DNA of 64,000 nt from Trebonia sp050013875. GTDB lineage: Bacteria; Actinomycetota; Actinomycetes; Streptosporangiales; Streptosporangiaceae. Below the pieces are notes generated by a model that saw nothing but the letters and a program-made list of their open reading frames with translations, had not been told where the DNA came from and ran no database searches. Of the stretch, positions 41,082 to 48,806 are shown one piece after another. Where the stretch lies: positions 30,771 through 94,770 of the forward strand of contig JBEKEK010000007.1 in NCBI GenBank assembly GCA_050013875.1. Reading direction: 5' to 3'. A program made the position numbers and the translations under genes. Position 1 is the first letter of the stretch. Each line of letters opens with the position of its first letter.

Positions 41082-42104
41082 TCAGTTGACTAGTTTCCTG
41101 GCGTGGGCGGCGACGCTGCCCGCGGTCAGCCCGTAGTACTCGTACAGTTCGGCCGGCACGCCGACCTCGAGGTCGGAGTCCGGCAGCGCGACCTGGCCGA
41201 TCCGGACCGACAGCCCGCCCCGTGCGATCGCCTCGGCGCACAGCGAGCCGAGACCGCCGACGACTGAGTGCTCCTCGACGGTGAGCACGTGCCCCGTCTT
41301 GCGCGCGCTCGCCAGCAACGCCTCCTCGTCATAGGGCCGCAGGTAGGCGGCGTCGAAGACGTCGGCCTCGATGCTGTCGGCCTCGAACAGGAGCTCCGCG
41401 GCGGCGGCCGCGAGCCCGAGGCCCATGCCGTGGCCGATCAGCGTGATGTCGCCGCCGCTGCGCAGCTTCGGCCACTTGCCGTAGGCGTACTCGGGTGCCT
41501 CGTCGTAGACCTTCCCGACGCCCTCCGCGATCCGGATGTAGACCGGGCCGTCAAGGCTGGCGGTCGAGCGCATGAGGGCGACGGTGGAGGCCGGGTCTCC
41601 CGGGGAGAGCACGGTCGTGTTGTTCATCGTGCGGGCGACCGCGATGTCCTCGACCGCGTAGTGCGACGTGCCGAAGTAGCCCATCGCCAGCCCTGACAGC
41701 CGCCCGACGAGGCGGACCGGCAGGTGGTTGTAGTCCACGTCGGTGCGCCATTGCTCGGCGGTCTTCAGCATGCCGAACGGCGACATCGAGTAGATGTAGG
41801 GCAGCAGGCCGGCGCTGGCCAGGCCGGCCGCGACCGACACGGAGTTGGTCTCCGCGATGCCGAGCTCGATGTACCGGCCGGGGAACCTCGCGATGAAGTC
41901 GGCGACCGTGTTGGACATGTCGGCGGCCATGGTGACGATCCGCTCGTCCTGCGCGCCAAGCTCGGCCACCGCGTAGCCGGCCGGGTTGGCGGTCATGGCG
42001 GTCTCGCGGTCGACGTCGCTGAAGACGTCGACCATCTTCTTCTCGGCCGGCTCGGTGCTTCCCGCCGCCGCTGTGGCGTCGGCCGGCTCGGTAACCTCGC
42101 TCAC
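41082..42104 (-). CDS. Split transketolase, C-terminal subunit
   Basis: 340 residues carrying the pyrimidine-binding and C-terminal domains of transketolase. It shows ADMSNTVADFIARFPGRYIE, GIAETNSVSVAAGLASAG (ThDP-activating Glu), YGVEDIAVAR-like AVEDIAVARTMN, DGPVYIRIAEG and LTVEEHSVVGGLGS. Actinobacterial and archaeal split transketolases have this two-gene form. The first about 25 residues are an acidic Ala/Thr-rich extension. Its GTG start overlaps the stop of the N-subunit gene by 4 bases. The pair probably transfers two-carbon units between products of the sugar pathway encoded around it. Confidence 0.93.
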   Translation of the reverse strand: MSEVTEPADATAAAGSTEPAEKKMVDVFSDVDRETAMTANPAGYAVAELGAQDERIVTMAADMSNTVADFIARFPGRYIELGIAETNSVSVAAGLASAGLLPYIYSMSPFGMLKTAEQWRTDVDYNHLPVRLVGRLSGLAMGYFGTSHYAVEDIAVARTMNNTTVLSPGDPASTVALMRSTASLDGPVYIRIAEGVGKVYDEAPEYAYGKWPKLRSGGDITLIGHGMGLGLAAAAAELLFEADSIEADVFDAAYLRPYDEEALLASARKTGHVLTVEEHSVVGGLGSLCAEAIARGGLSVRIGQVALPDSDLEVGVPAELYEYYGLTAGSVAAHARKLVN

Positions 42105-42988
42105 GGCTTGCTCCCCTCAAGCAGCTCCATCCGCGCGGTGATCTCGGCGACGACGTCGGCGTACTGCTCGGCGTTGAGCAGGCCCAGGTGCCAGGCCTGC
42201 GGCTGCTTCTCCATGAACTCGACGCCGTGCCCCTTGCGGGTGCGCGCGATGATCACGACCGGCTCCTCGCTCGACGGGTCAGGCAGCTCGTCAAGGGTGG
42301 ACCTGACGGCGGCGATGTCGTTCCCGTCGATCTCCCTGACCGTCCAGCCGAATGCCTCGAACCGCCTGGCGAGCGGCTCGATGTTGATCGCCTGCGACGT
42401 CGGGCCGGCCCCGGAGAAGCCGTTGGCGTCCACGATCGCGACCAGGTTCCCGAGCTTGTAGTGCGACGCGGCCATCGCCGCCTCCCAGATCTGGCCTTCC
42501 TGCAGCTCGCCGTCCCCGGTGAGCACGAACGTCCGGTAGTCGCGGCCGGAGAGCCGCGCCGCCAGCGCCATCCCGGTGCCGACCGAGAGGTTGTGCCCGA
42601 GCGAACCGGACGAGAAGTCGATGCCCGGCGCCAGCTTCATGTTCGGGTGGTCGTTCAGCGGCGAGCCGACCTTGCCGAACTGCTTGAGGTAGTCCGATGG
42701 GTAGAACCCGAGGTCGGCCAGCACCGGCCAGAGCCCGGTCGCCACGTGGCCCTTGCCGAGCAGGAACCGGTCCCGGTCGGCCCACCGGGGCTCGCCGGGC
42801 CGGAGCCGGAGCGCGCGGTAGTAGAGGGTGGCGACGATCTCCGCGCAGGAGAAGGTGGATGAGTAGTGGCCGAGACCCGCCTGGGCGATCAGGCCAACGG
42901 TTTGCAGTCGGATCCAGTCTGCCCGCCGGAGTAGCTCGGCATCGGTGGCCGGCCGTCCTCGGTCAAGCGTGACGGTGTCGTCGGGCAT
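42101..42988 (-). CDS. Split transketolase, N-terminal subunit
   Basis: 295 residues with the ThDP pyrophosphate-binding domain. It shows LGHYSSTFSCAEIVATLYYR, LGKGHVATGLWPVLAD, SGSLGHNLSVGTGMALAARL, and the Mg/ThDP motif GDGELQEGQIWEAAMAASHY ending VDANGF. I place the start at ATG 42988 (GAGAGGC upstream); the open frame continues to 43039. It is the first gene of the leftward operon and faces the ABC importer genes across the control region. Confidence 0.93.
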   Translation of the reverse strand: MPDDTVTLDRGRPATDAELLRRADWIRLQTVGLIAQAGLGHYSSTFSCAEIVATLYYRALRLRPGEPRWADRDRFLLGKGHVATGLWPVLADLGFYPSDYLKQFGKVGSPLNDHPNMKLAPGIDFSSGSLGHNLSVGTGMALAARLSGRDYRTFVLTGDGELQEGQIWEAAMAASHYKLGNLVAIVDANGFSGAGPTSQAINIEPLARRFEAFGWTVREIDGNDIAAVRSTLDELPDPSSEEPVVIIARTRKGHGVEFMEKQPQAWHLGLLNAEQYADVVAEITARMELLEGSKP

Positions 42989-43065
42989 GGGGGCTGCCTC
43001 TCGATGCGGTTCGCTGTAACCGCTGCTCCGCGGTGACATGGCCCCAGCCTAAATTCGGCCCGAAC

Positions 43066-43077
43066 TTGTTGACAATA
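43066..43077. promoter_or_regulatory. TTGTTGACAATA box, transketolase side
   Basis: TTGTTGACAATA is a near-dyad of the kind bound by GntR/FCD or LacI-type regulators and also includes a TTGACA hexamer. It lies 78 bases upstream of the transketolase start. The core TGTTGACAAT recurs near the opposite operon. Confidence 0.4.
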
Positions 43078-43300
43078 TGCGCGCTGATCAGCATCGGGGA
43101 TGTTTGGCTGTGCCGGCCCACAACTTTCCGCGCGTTTATAGCGGCCATTTATGACGACTATCAGGCCCATTAATACAGGGTTTCCTTGAATACTCGTTCG
43201 TTTTACCGCGGGGCAATGTGGCGAGACGACAACCTTCCGCGGCGGTGGATGTGTGCCGGGCGCTAGTTGACCAGAACGAGATGCAATCTTGCCGATCAGA

Positions 43301-43312
43301 CTGTTGACAATC
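43301..43312. promoter_or_regulatory. CTGTTGACAATC box, importer side
   Basis: The second copy of TGTTGACAAT, 73 bases upstream of the binding-protein start, so the two copies lie at nearly mirror distances from the two operons. It suggests one regulator for both; it could also be a -35 hexamer (TTGACA). Confidence 0.4.
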
Positions 43313-43384
43313 TGAATGGCCAGATCAACTCTGTGTCCAGGCGTGGTCCGGTCAAACCCCGACGTGTGATGTATGCGAGGGCGC

Positions 43385-44710
43385 ATGAAACGCTTCAGAA
43401 CAGATGGCAGTCAAAGACCTAATGCCCGGGCGGCGCGGGTCGCTTTCGGGATAGCGGCGGTTGGCGCGGCGGTGCTGCTGGCCGCGTGCTCGTCCAGCAG
43501 TTCAAGCTCAAGCCCGGTAGCGGGCTCAGGCACGACCGCCAGTGCGGGCACCGGCGCGAGCGCCAGCCCCAGCAGTTCAGCGTCGTCGTCCGGCAGCGCG
43601 AACATTTCCGCGCTCAACGCCGACGTTTCCAAGTACGCGGGGCTGCCGAGCTTCAGCGACTACGGGTCGAGCTACGGCGGCAAGATCCCAAGCATCGCGA
43701 ATCTGGCTGGCAAGAAGATCATGATCATCCCGGGCGTCAGCGCGCTGGCCGCCTGCACGGAGATCGCGCAGGCGGTCTCGGCGGCCGCCACGTCGGTGGG
43801 CATGAAGCCGACGATCTTCGAGAACCAGGGCGCGACCGCGGATCACAACGCCGCGATCGAGGACGCGATCCACCAGGGGTACGCCGCGATCGCCATGGGC
43901 TGCGCGATGGACCCGTCCACCAGCGCCCCGGCGATCGCCCAGGCCCAGAAGGCTGGCCTCGTCGTCGGCGTCTACGGGGGAACGCCGCAGCAGGACCAGC
44001 GGGCCGGGACCACGTACAACACCGATGACCCCTACGCGCTCGACGCCAAGCTGGCGGCCGAGCAGGCGGTCGCGCAGCACAACGGGCAGCCGTTTGACGC
44101 CATCGCGATCACGTCGTACGCGACCGGGCCGGCCACCGCGATCGAGGAGGCCTCGATCCAGAGCACGCTGGCGGCGGACTGCCCGAAGTGCACCCTGACC
44201 GCGGTGAACGTCGAGGTGCCGGACTGGGCGACGCAGGTCGCCAGCGCGACGACCTCCCAGCTGCTCAAGAACCCGCAGGCGACCGTGCTGTTCCCTGACT
44301 ACGCGGGAGAGCTGACCTACGTGCTCGCGGGCATCCAGGCCGCGCACCGGACCAACGTGAAGGCCTACCTCGCCTTCGGCGGGGGCACCCCGTTCGTCCA
44401 GCTGCAGACCGCCAGCCCGGGCAGCGACATCATCCAGAGCGACCTCAGCGAGTCCCCGCCGTGGACCGGCTACCTGCTGTTCCTGCAGACCGTCCGCGGC
44501 CTGGAGAAGCTGCCGCCCATCCCCTACACCCAGGCCATCGGCCCGGACCGGATCATCACCCCGCAGAACGCCGACGACGTCCTCACCACCGGCGGCTTCG
44601 GAGATGACTGGGTCAACGGTTTCCGCGCGCTGCTTGGGCTGCCGGCGCTGTCGGGCAGCGCCCTGCACGCCGCGTCAACGCTCAACGGCGCGATGACCGC
44701 CAAACCCTAG
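43385..44710 (+). CDS. ABC sugar-importer substrate-binding lipoprotein
   Basis: 441 residues from ATG 43385 (GAGGG upstream; another ATG at 43373 is poorer). A lipoprotein signal ends LLAACSS with lipid Cys, followed by a long Ser/Ala/Thr-rich tether. The binding domain has the periplasmic-binding-protein 1 (ribose-type) layout: KKIMIIPGVSALAACTEIAQ, GYAAIAMGCAMDPSTSAPAI, YNTDDPYALDAKLAAEQAV and KAYLAFGGGTPFVQLQ. With the double ATPase and RbsC-like permease downstream it forms a complete CUT2-type importer. The ligand is presumably the sugar or sugar acid handled by the divergent operon. Confidence 0.9.
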   Translation: MKRFRTDGSQRPNARAARVAFGIAAVGAAVLLAACSSSSSSSSPVAGSGTTASAGTGASASPSSSASSSGSANISALNADVSKYAGLPSFSDYGSSYGGKIPSIANLAGKKIMIIPGVSALAACTEIAQAVSAAATSVGMKPTIFENQGATADHNAAIEDAIHQGYAAIAMGCAMDPSTSAPAIAQAQKAGLVVGVYGGTPQQDQRAGTTYNTDDPYALDAKLAAEQAVAQHNGQPFDAIAITSYATGPATAIEEASIQSTLAADCPKCTLTAVNVEVPDWATQVASATTSQLLKNPQATVLFPDYAGELTYVLAGIQAAHRTNVKAYLAFGGGTPFVQLQTASPGSDIIQSDLSESPPWTGYLLFLQTVRGLEKLPPIPYTQAIGPDRIITPQNADDVLTTGGFGDDWVNGFRALLGLPALSGSALHAASTLNGAMTAKP

Positions 44711-44721
44711 CTAATCCGCCG

Positions 44722-44759
44722 GCGCGCAGTGGCGGGGCGTCAGCCCCGCCACTGCGCGC
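44722..44759. repeat. 17-bp perfect-stem hairpin between binding-protein and ATPase genes
   Basis: GCGCGCAGTGGCGGGGC (44722-44738), loop GTCA, GCCCCGCCACTGCGCGC (44743-44759). It starts 11 bases after the binding-protein stop and ends 29 bases before the ATPase start. Such a hairpin can protect the upstream mRNA and lower read-through, so that binding protein is made in excess over the membrane parts. Confidence 0.85.
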
Positions 44760-44788
44760 ATCCCCCATTGCAGAAAAGGAGGCGTGCG

Positions 44789-46495
44789 TTGCCGGTCACG
44801 GACAGCGGAACGCCGGGTGAGTCAGACAAGCGGGTCAGCCTGCCGCCGCATCCGGCGTCCAGCGAGCGGGCAGCAGTTCCTCCCGCGGTAGAGCTGCGCA
44901 ATATCTCCAAGGATTTCGGCGGTAACCGGGCGCTGGACAAGGTGGACCTGCGCATCGGTCACGGCGAGGTGGTCGGGCTGCTCGGGCAGAACGGCTCGGG
45001 CAAGTCGACTCTGGTGAAGGTGCTGGCCGGAGTCTACGATCCGGAACCGGGCGGTCGCCTGTTTGTGGGTGGCGAGGAGATGCCGCTGCCGCTTGCCCCC
45101 GGCCAGGCGAGCGAGGTCGGGCTCAGCTTCGTGTACCAGAATCTGGCGCTGGCGGCGGGGCTGACCGTCCTGGAAAACCTGACGCTCGGCCAGCGCATCG
45201 CCGGCGGCCTGGGGTCGTGGAAGCCGATCAACTGGCTCTCTGAGCACCGCCGCGCCGCGGCCGTCCTTGACCGCTACGATGTCAAGCTCGATCTCGACCG
45301 GCGGACGGCCGACCTGGTACCGGTGGACCAGGCGCGGCTCGCGATCGTCCGGGCCGCGGAAGACCTCCGCCGGTACCGCGCGCGAAGCGGCGGTACGCAC
45401 TCGGTACTCGTCCTCGATGAGCCCACCGTGTTCCTGCCGGAAGAGGAAGTCGACCGGCTCTTCGATCTCATCGCGGCCGTCGTGGCCGAGGGGGCGGCCG
45501 TCCTGTTCATCTCGCACGACCTGGCCGCGGTGCGGGCGATCACCGACCGGGTCGTCGTGCTCAGGGACGGCAGGGTCGTCGGCGAGGAGGCCACCGCCGA
45601 CATCCGCGAGCACGAGCTTGTCGACCTGATCGTCGGGGCGCCGGCCCGGCCAGGCGATAGCGTCCCGGCGGAAGCCGCCCCGGTCGAAGACCAGCGCGCG
45701 GTCGCGCTGACGCTGGCGGCGATGGAGTCGGTCGGCGATGTGGCAGCGGGCGAGAACGTCGTGGTCGAGCACCTGGCCGACACGCGGGTGCATGACCTGT
45801 CGTTCGAGATCGGCGCGGGGGAGATCCTCGGCGTGGCCGGCCTCATCGGCTCTGGTGCCGAGGAACTGCCGTACCTGCTGTTCGGCGCGCAGCCGGCCGT
45901 CGCCGGGACGCTGCGCCTTGGTGCCGAGACACTGGACATCGGCGGGCTCAGCCCGCAGCGCAGCGTACGGGAGCGCGTCGCCCTCGTCCCCGCGGACCGC
46001 GCGGTGCAGGGGCTGAGCCAGTCGCTGACGATGTGGGAGAACATCGTCATGCTGGTCGAGGACGAGCATTACCGCGGTGGCGTCTTCCACCGCGGCGAGC
46101 TCGTGACGCTCGCGGGCGAGGCCATCGACCGGTTTCTGATCCGGCCCCCGCTTGCGCACAACGCCGTCTCGACCTTCTCCGGCGGCAACCAGCAGAAGGC
46201 GCTGCTGGCGAAGTGGCTGCTCGCCCGGCCGAGGCTGCTGCTGCTGCACGAGCCGACGCAGGGGGTCGACGTCGGCGCCAGACGGGACATCTACCGTTTC
46301 GTGAAATCGGCCGCTGACCTGCATCACATGGCGGTGCTGTGGGTGACAACGGAGTTCGCTGAGCTAGCGGAGGTGTGCGACCGGGTGATCGTCATCACCC
46401 AGGGACGGCAGACCGCCGAGCTCGCCGGTGAAGAGCTGAGCGAGGAAGCAATCAGTGCCGCGGCGCTGCGGCAGACCAGGGAGGCCAGCAAATGA
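44789..46495 (+). CDS. Sugar ABC-importer ATPase with two nucleotide-binding domains
   Basis: 568 residues from TTG 44789, set by AAAGGAGG at 44775-44782. The first domain (about 35-290) has Walker A GLLGQNGSGKST and Walker B VLVLDEPTVF, but the signature stretch is VPVDQARLAIV rather than an LSxGQ. The second (about 310-560) has the usual RbsA-like altered Walker A (GVAGLIGSGAEEL), a good signature FSGGNQQKALLAKWL and LLLLHEPTQGVDVGARRDIY, with His for the Walker B Asp. The enzyme drives import through the permease encoded next; start and stop overlap by 4 bases. Confidence 0.92.
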   Translation: MPVTDSGTPGESDKRVSLPPHPASSERAAVPPAVELRNISKDFGGNRALDKVDLRIGHGEVVGLLGQNGSGKSTLVKVLAGVYDPEPGGRLFVGGEEMPLPLAPGQASEVGLSFVYQNLALAAGLTVLENLTLGQRIAGGLGSWKPINWLSEHRRAAAVLDRYDVKLDLDRRTADLVPVDQARLAIVRAAEDLRRYRARSGGTHSVLVLDEPTVFLPEEEVDRLFDLIAAVVAEGAAVLFISHDLAAVRAITDRVVVLRDGRVVGEEATADIREHELVDLIVGAPARPGDSVPAEAAPVEDQRAVALTLAAMESVGDVAAGENVVVEHLADTRVHDLSFEIGAGEILGVAGLIGSGAEELPYLLFGAQPAVAGTLRLGAETLDIGGLSPQRSVRERVALVPADRAVQGLSQSLTMWENIVMLVEDEHYRGGVFHRGELVTLAGEAIDRFLIRPPLAHNAVSTFSGGNQQKALLAKWLLARPRLLLLHEPTQGVDVGARRDIYRFVKSAADLHHMAVLWVTTEFAELAEVCDRVIVITQGRQTAELAGEELSEEAISAAALRQTREASK

Positions 46496-47535
46496 GCGCT
46501 CCGCACGGAGCAGCCACTGGAGTCGAGACCGAGCGCCCGGCGGAGCCGGCGGTTCCGGCCCGCAGGTCGGTGATGCAGCGGCTGGGAGTCCAGCGCTATG
46601 TGATCGTCATCGTCTTCGCCGCCATGATCGTCGCGTTCGGGCTGGCCGAGCCCTCGACGTTCCTTTCCATGGGCAACCTCTCCAACATCCTGGGCGGCCA
46701 GGCGGTGCTGTTCATCCTGGTGATGGCAGTGCTCCTGCCAACGGTGGTGGGCGACTTCGTCGACCTGTCACTTGGCTCCTCGCTCGGCCTGTCCGCGATG
46801 ACCCTGGCCGTGCTCAACGTGAATCACCATTGGCCGGTACTCCTCGCCTGCCTGGCGGGGATCGGCGCGGCGCTTGTTGTCGGCCTGGTCAACGTCTTCT
46901 TCGTCGTGTACTTCGACAACGACCCGTTCATCGTGACGCTGGGCACGATGACGATCGTGCAGGGCGTCATCTACATCATCTCCGGCAACAACAGCGTCGG
47001 GATCGTCTCGACCAACCTGTCGAACTGGATCTTCGGGAACGACTTCCTGCAGATTCCGCTGGAGTTCTATTACGGCCTGGCCATCTTCCTCATCGTCTGG
47101 TACGTGCTCAGCTTCACCCCGGTCGGGCAGAAGGCCCTCGTGATCGGGCAGTCCCGTGAGGTGGCGCGGCTGAGCGGCGTACGGGTGACCCGGCAGCGGT
47201 CCTGGGCCTACATCCTCGGCGCGGGCATCGCCGCGATCGCCGGGATCGCCTACGCGGGCACCAACGGGACGGTCGACCCGGGGGCCGGCAGCACCCTGAT
47301 CCTCCCGGCCTACGCGGCGGTCTTCCTCGGCGCGACCGCGATCAAGCCGGGCCGCATCAACGCCGTCGGCGCCCTGGTCGCGGTGTACTTCCTGGCAACG
47401 GGCACGGTGGGACTCGAGCTGCTCGGCACGCAGAGCTACTACCAGCAGATCTTCTACGGCGCCGCGCTGGTCGCGGCGGTCACGATCCCGAAGGCGACCC
47501 GCGACCGCTTCTTCAAGCGGAGGCGGACCGCCTGA
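46492..47535 (+). CDS. Sugar ABC-importer permease (RbsC-like)
   Basis: 347 residues with about eight to ten membrane helices and the BPD_transp_2 features: DFVDLSLGSSLGLSAMTLAV near helix 3 and AAVFLGATAIKPGRINAVGAL before the last helices, where the ATPase coupling loop lies. It begins inside the ATPase stop (ATGA). Its final codons ACC GCC TGA are the first unit of a 9-bp tandem repeat. Confidence 0.92.
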   Translation: MSAPHGAATGVETERPAEPAVPARRSVMQRLGVQRYVIVIVFAAMIVAFGLAEPSTFLSMGNLSNILGGQAVLFILVMAVLLPTVVGDFVDLSLGSSLGLSAMTLAVLNVNHHWPVLLACLAGIGAALVVGLVNVFFVVYFDNDPFIVTLGTMTIVQGVIYIISGNNSVGIVSTNLSNWIFGNDFLQIPLEFYYGLAIFLIVWYVLSFTPVGQKALVIGQSREVARLSGVRVTRQRSWAYILGAGIAAIAGIAYAGTNGTVDPGAGSTLILPAYAAVFLGATAIKPGRINAVGALVAVYFLATGTVGLELLGTQSYYQQIFYGAALVAAVTIPKATRDRFFKRRRTA

Positions 47536-47596
47536 ACCGCCTGAACCGTCTGAACCGTCTGAACCGTCTGAACCGTCTGCACCGTCTGCACCGTCG
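47527..47596. repeat. 9-bp tandem repeat beginning in the permease stop
   Basis: Seven units of ACCGYCTGA/C (47527-47589) plus a partial one. The first unit is the last three codons of the permease (Thr, Ala, stop). The unit length keeps frame, so TGA recurs in frame in each of the next units. Confidence 0.85.
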
Positions 47597-47729
47597 GCCA
47601 TGTTCCTCCCGGCAACCGGGTGGAATGCGCATTTGTCGCCAACGGGGCGGTCGGATGCGCGTTCGACCGGGCATAGCCCGGGTGGGGCCCGCAATCGACA
47701 CCCATCACGCACGAGCGAAAGGCTGACCG

Positions 47730-48623
47730 ATGAGCGTGGTAGACGACCTGTTCGACGTGCGGGGGCAGGTGGCGCTGGTCACCGGGGGTGCGTCGGGTCT
47801 CGGCTACGCGTTCGCGACCATCCTGGCCGAGGCCGGAGCGAACGTGGTCATCGCCGACTGGAACGACGAGACGCTGGGCAAGGCGGTCCTGTCGCTCGCC
47901 GACGCGGCCGCCCGCGCCCGCGCGGCGGCCGGCCGTGAGCCGCCGGCCGTTGAGCGAGGTGAGACGGGCGGGATCCGGACGCCGCCGCTTATCAGCGGCA
48001 AGAAGCTCGACGTCAGCGACCCGGCCGCCGTGCACGCGTTCGTCGACCGCGTCGTCTCCGTGCACGGCCGGATCGACATCGTCTTCGCCAACGCGGGGGT
48101 TGCGCGCGGCCGCCCGCCATTGCAGCCCGAGGGCTGGCTCGAGGACATGTCGATGACCGACTACAACGCGCTCATCGACGTGAACCTGCACGGCGTGGTC
48201 TACACCGTGCAGGCCGCCGCCAGGCACATGAAGCGCCAGCGGTCCGGCTCCATCGTGACCACGGCCTCGACCGCCGGCCTCAGGAACGACCCGTACACCC
48301 CGTACTCGTACACGATCGCCAAGGCCGGCGTTATCAACTTCACCAAGCAGGCCGCGCACGACCTGGCCCGCTGGGGCGTGCGGGTGAACGCGATCGCGCC
48401 CGGCCCGTTCAAGACCAACCTCGGCGGCGGCAGCGCGACCTCCGCGGCGGCCGACGCCCTGTGGCGCGCGGTCGTCCCGCTCGGCCGGATGGGCAACCCG
48501 TCGGAGATCCGCGGCCTGGCCCTGCTGCTCGCGTCACCCGCGGGCAGCTTCATGACCGGCGGCGTCTACCCGATCGACGGCGGCGCCCTGCTGCAAGGCC
48601 CGCCCCTCCCCGCCGCCGACTGA
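47730..48623 (+). CDS. Short-chain dehydrogenase/reductase with an internal insertion
   Basis: 297 residues. Classical SDR motifs: LVTGGASGLGYAFATILAEA, IADWNDE (NAD-type Asp), FANAGVARG, TTASTAGL and YSYTIAKAGVINF (Tyr, Lys), PGPFKTNL. About 35 residues between strand 3 and the DVSD motif (residues about 67-100, AARARAAAGREPPAVERGET and on) are extra compared with the usual 250-residue form. AAAGG precedes the ATG. It follows the importer genes by about 195 bases and likely acts on the imported compound. Confidence 0.92.
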   Translation: MSVVDDLFDVRGQVALVTGGASGLGYAFATILAEAGANVVIADWNDETLGKAVLSLADAAARARAAAGREPPAVERGETGGIRTPPLISGKKLDVSDPAAVHAFVDRVVSVHGRIDIVFANAGVARGRPPLQPEGWLEDMSMTDYNALIDVNLHGVVYTVQAAARHMKRQRSGSIVTTASTAGLRNDPYTPYSYTIAKAGVINFTKQAAHDLARWGVRVNAIAPGPFKTNLGGGSATSAAADALWRAVVPLGRMGNPSEIRGLALLLASPAGSFMTGGVYPIDGGALLQGPPLPAAD

Positions 48624-48653
48624 ACCCGCGACGCCGACGGCCTCATGGCCGTT

Positions 48654-48698
48654 ATCGTGTGCCGTTTGGGGCGTTATGCGACCCGAACAGCACACAAT
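48654..48698. repeat. REP-like hairpin element, copy 2
   Basis: ATCGTGTGCCGTT (48654-48666) and AACAGCACACAAT (48686-48698) pair imperfectly around a loop with TGGGGCG and CGACCCG. Arms and loop match the element at 35707-35747 at most positions. It lies between the convergent ends of the SDR and UbiD genes, a place where it may end transcripts. Confidence 0.6.
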
Positions 48699-48806
48699 CA
48701 CGTTCTTGTCCGACATGTAGTAGTTCTCGCCAAGCGGCAGCGAGCGCTCATCGGCCGAGGAGCGCGGGGCGCGAGGCTTTTCGCCGGGATACGCCCTTGA
48801 GAGGTA

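Larger units (their letters stand above)
42989..43384. other. Divergent control region between transketolase operon and ABC importer
   Basis: This is the only space from which both divergent operons can be started. It contains two copies of TGTTGACAAT at 43067 and 43302 and several AT-rich patches (for example 43135-43175, gcgtttatagcggccattta). No regulator gene is adjacent, so the binding protein is encoded elsewhere. Confidence 0.6.

Noticed and set aside
44822..46327. 501-codon minus-strand frame opposite the sugar importer ATPase
   Set aside because: It is a shadow frame; the plus strand has clear ABC motifs and a ribosome-binding site.
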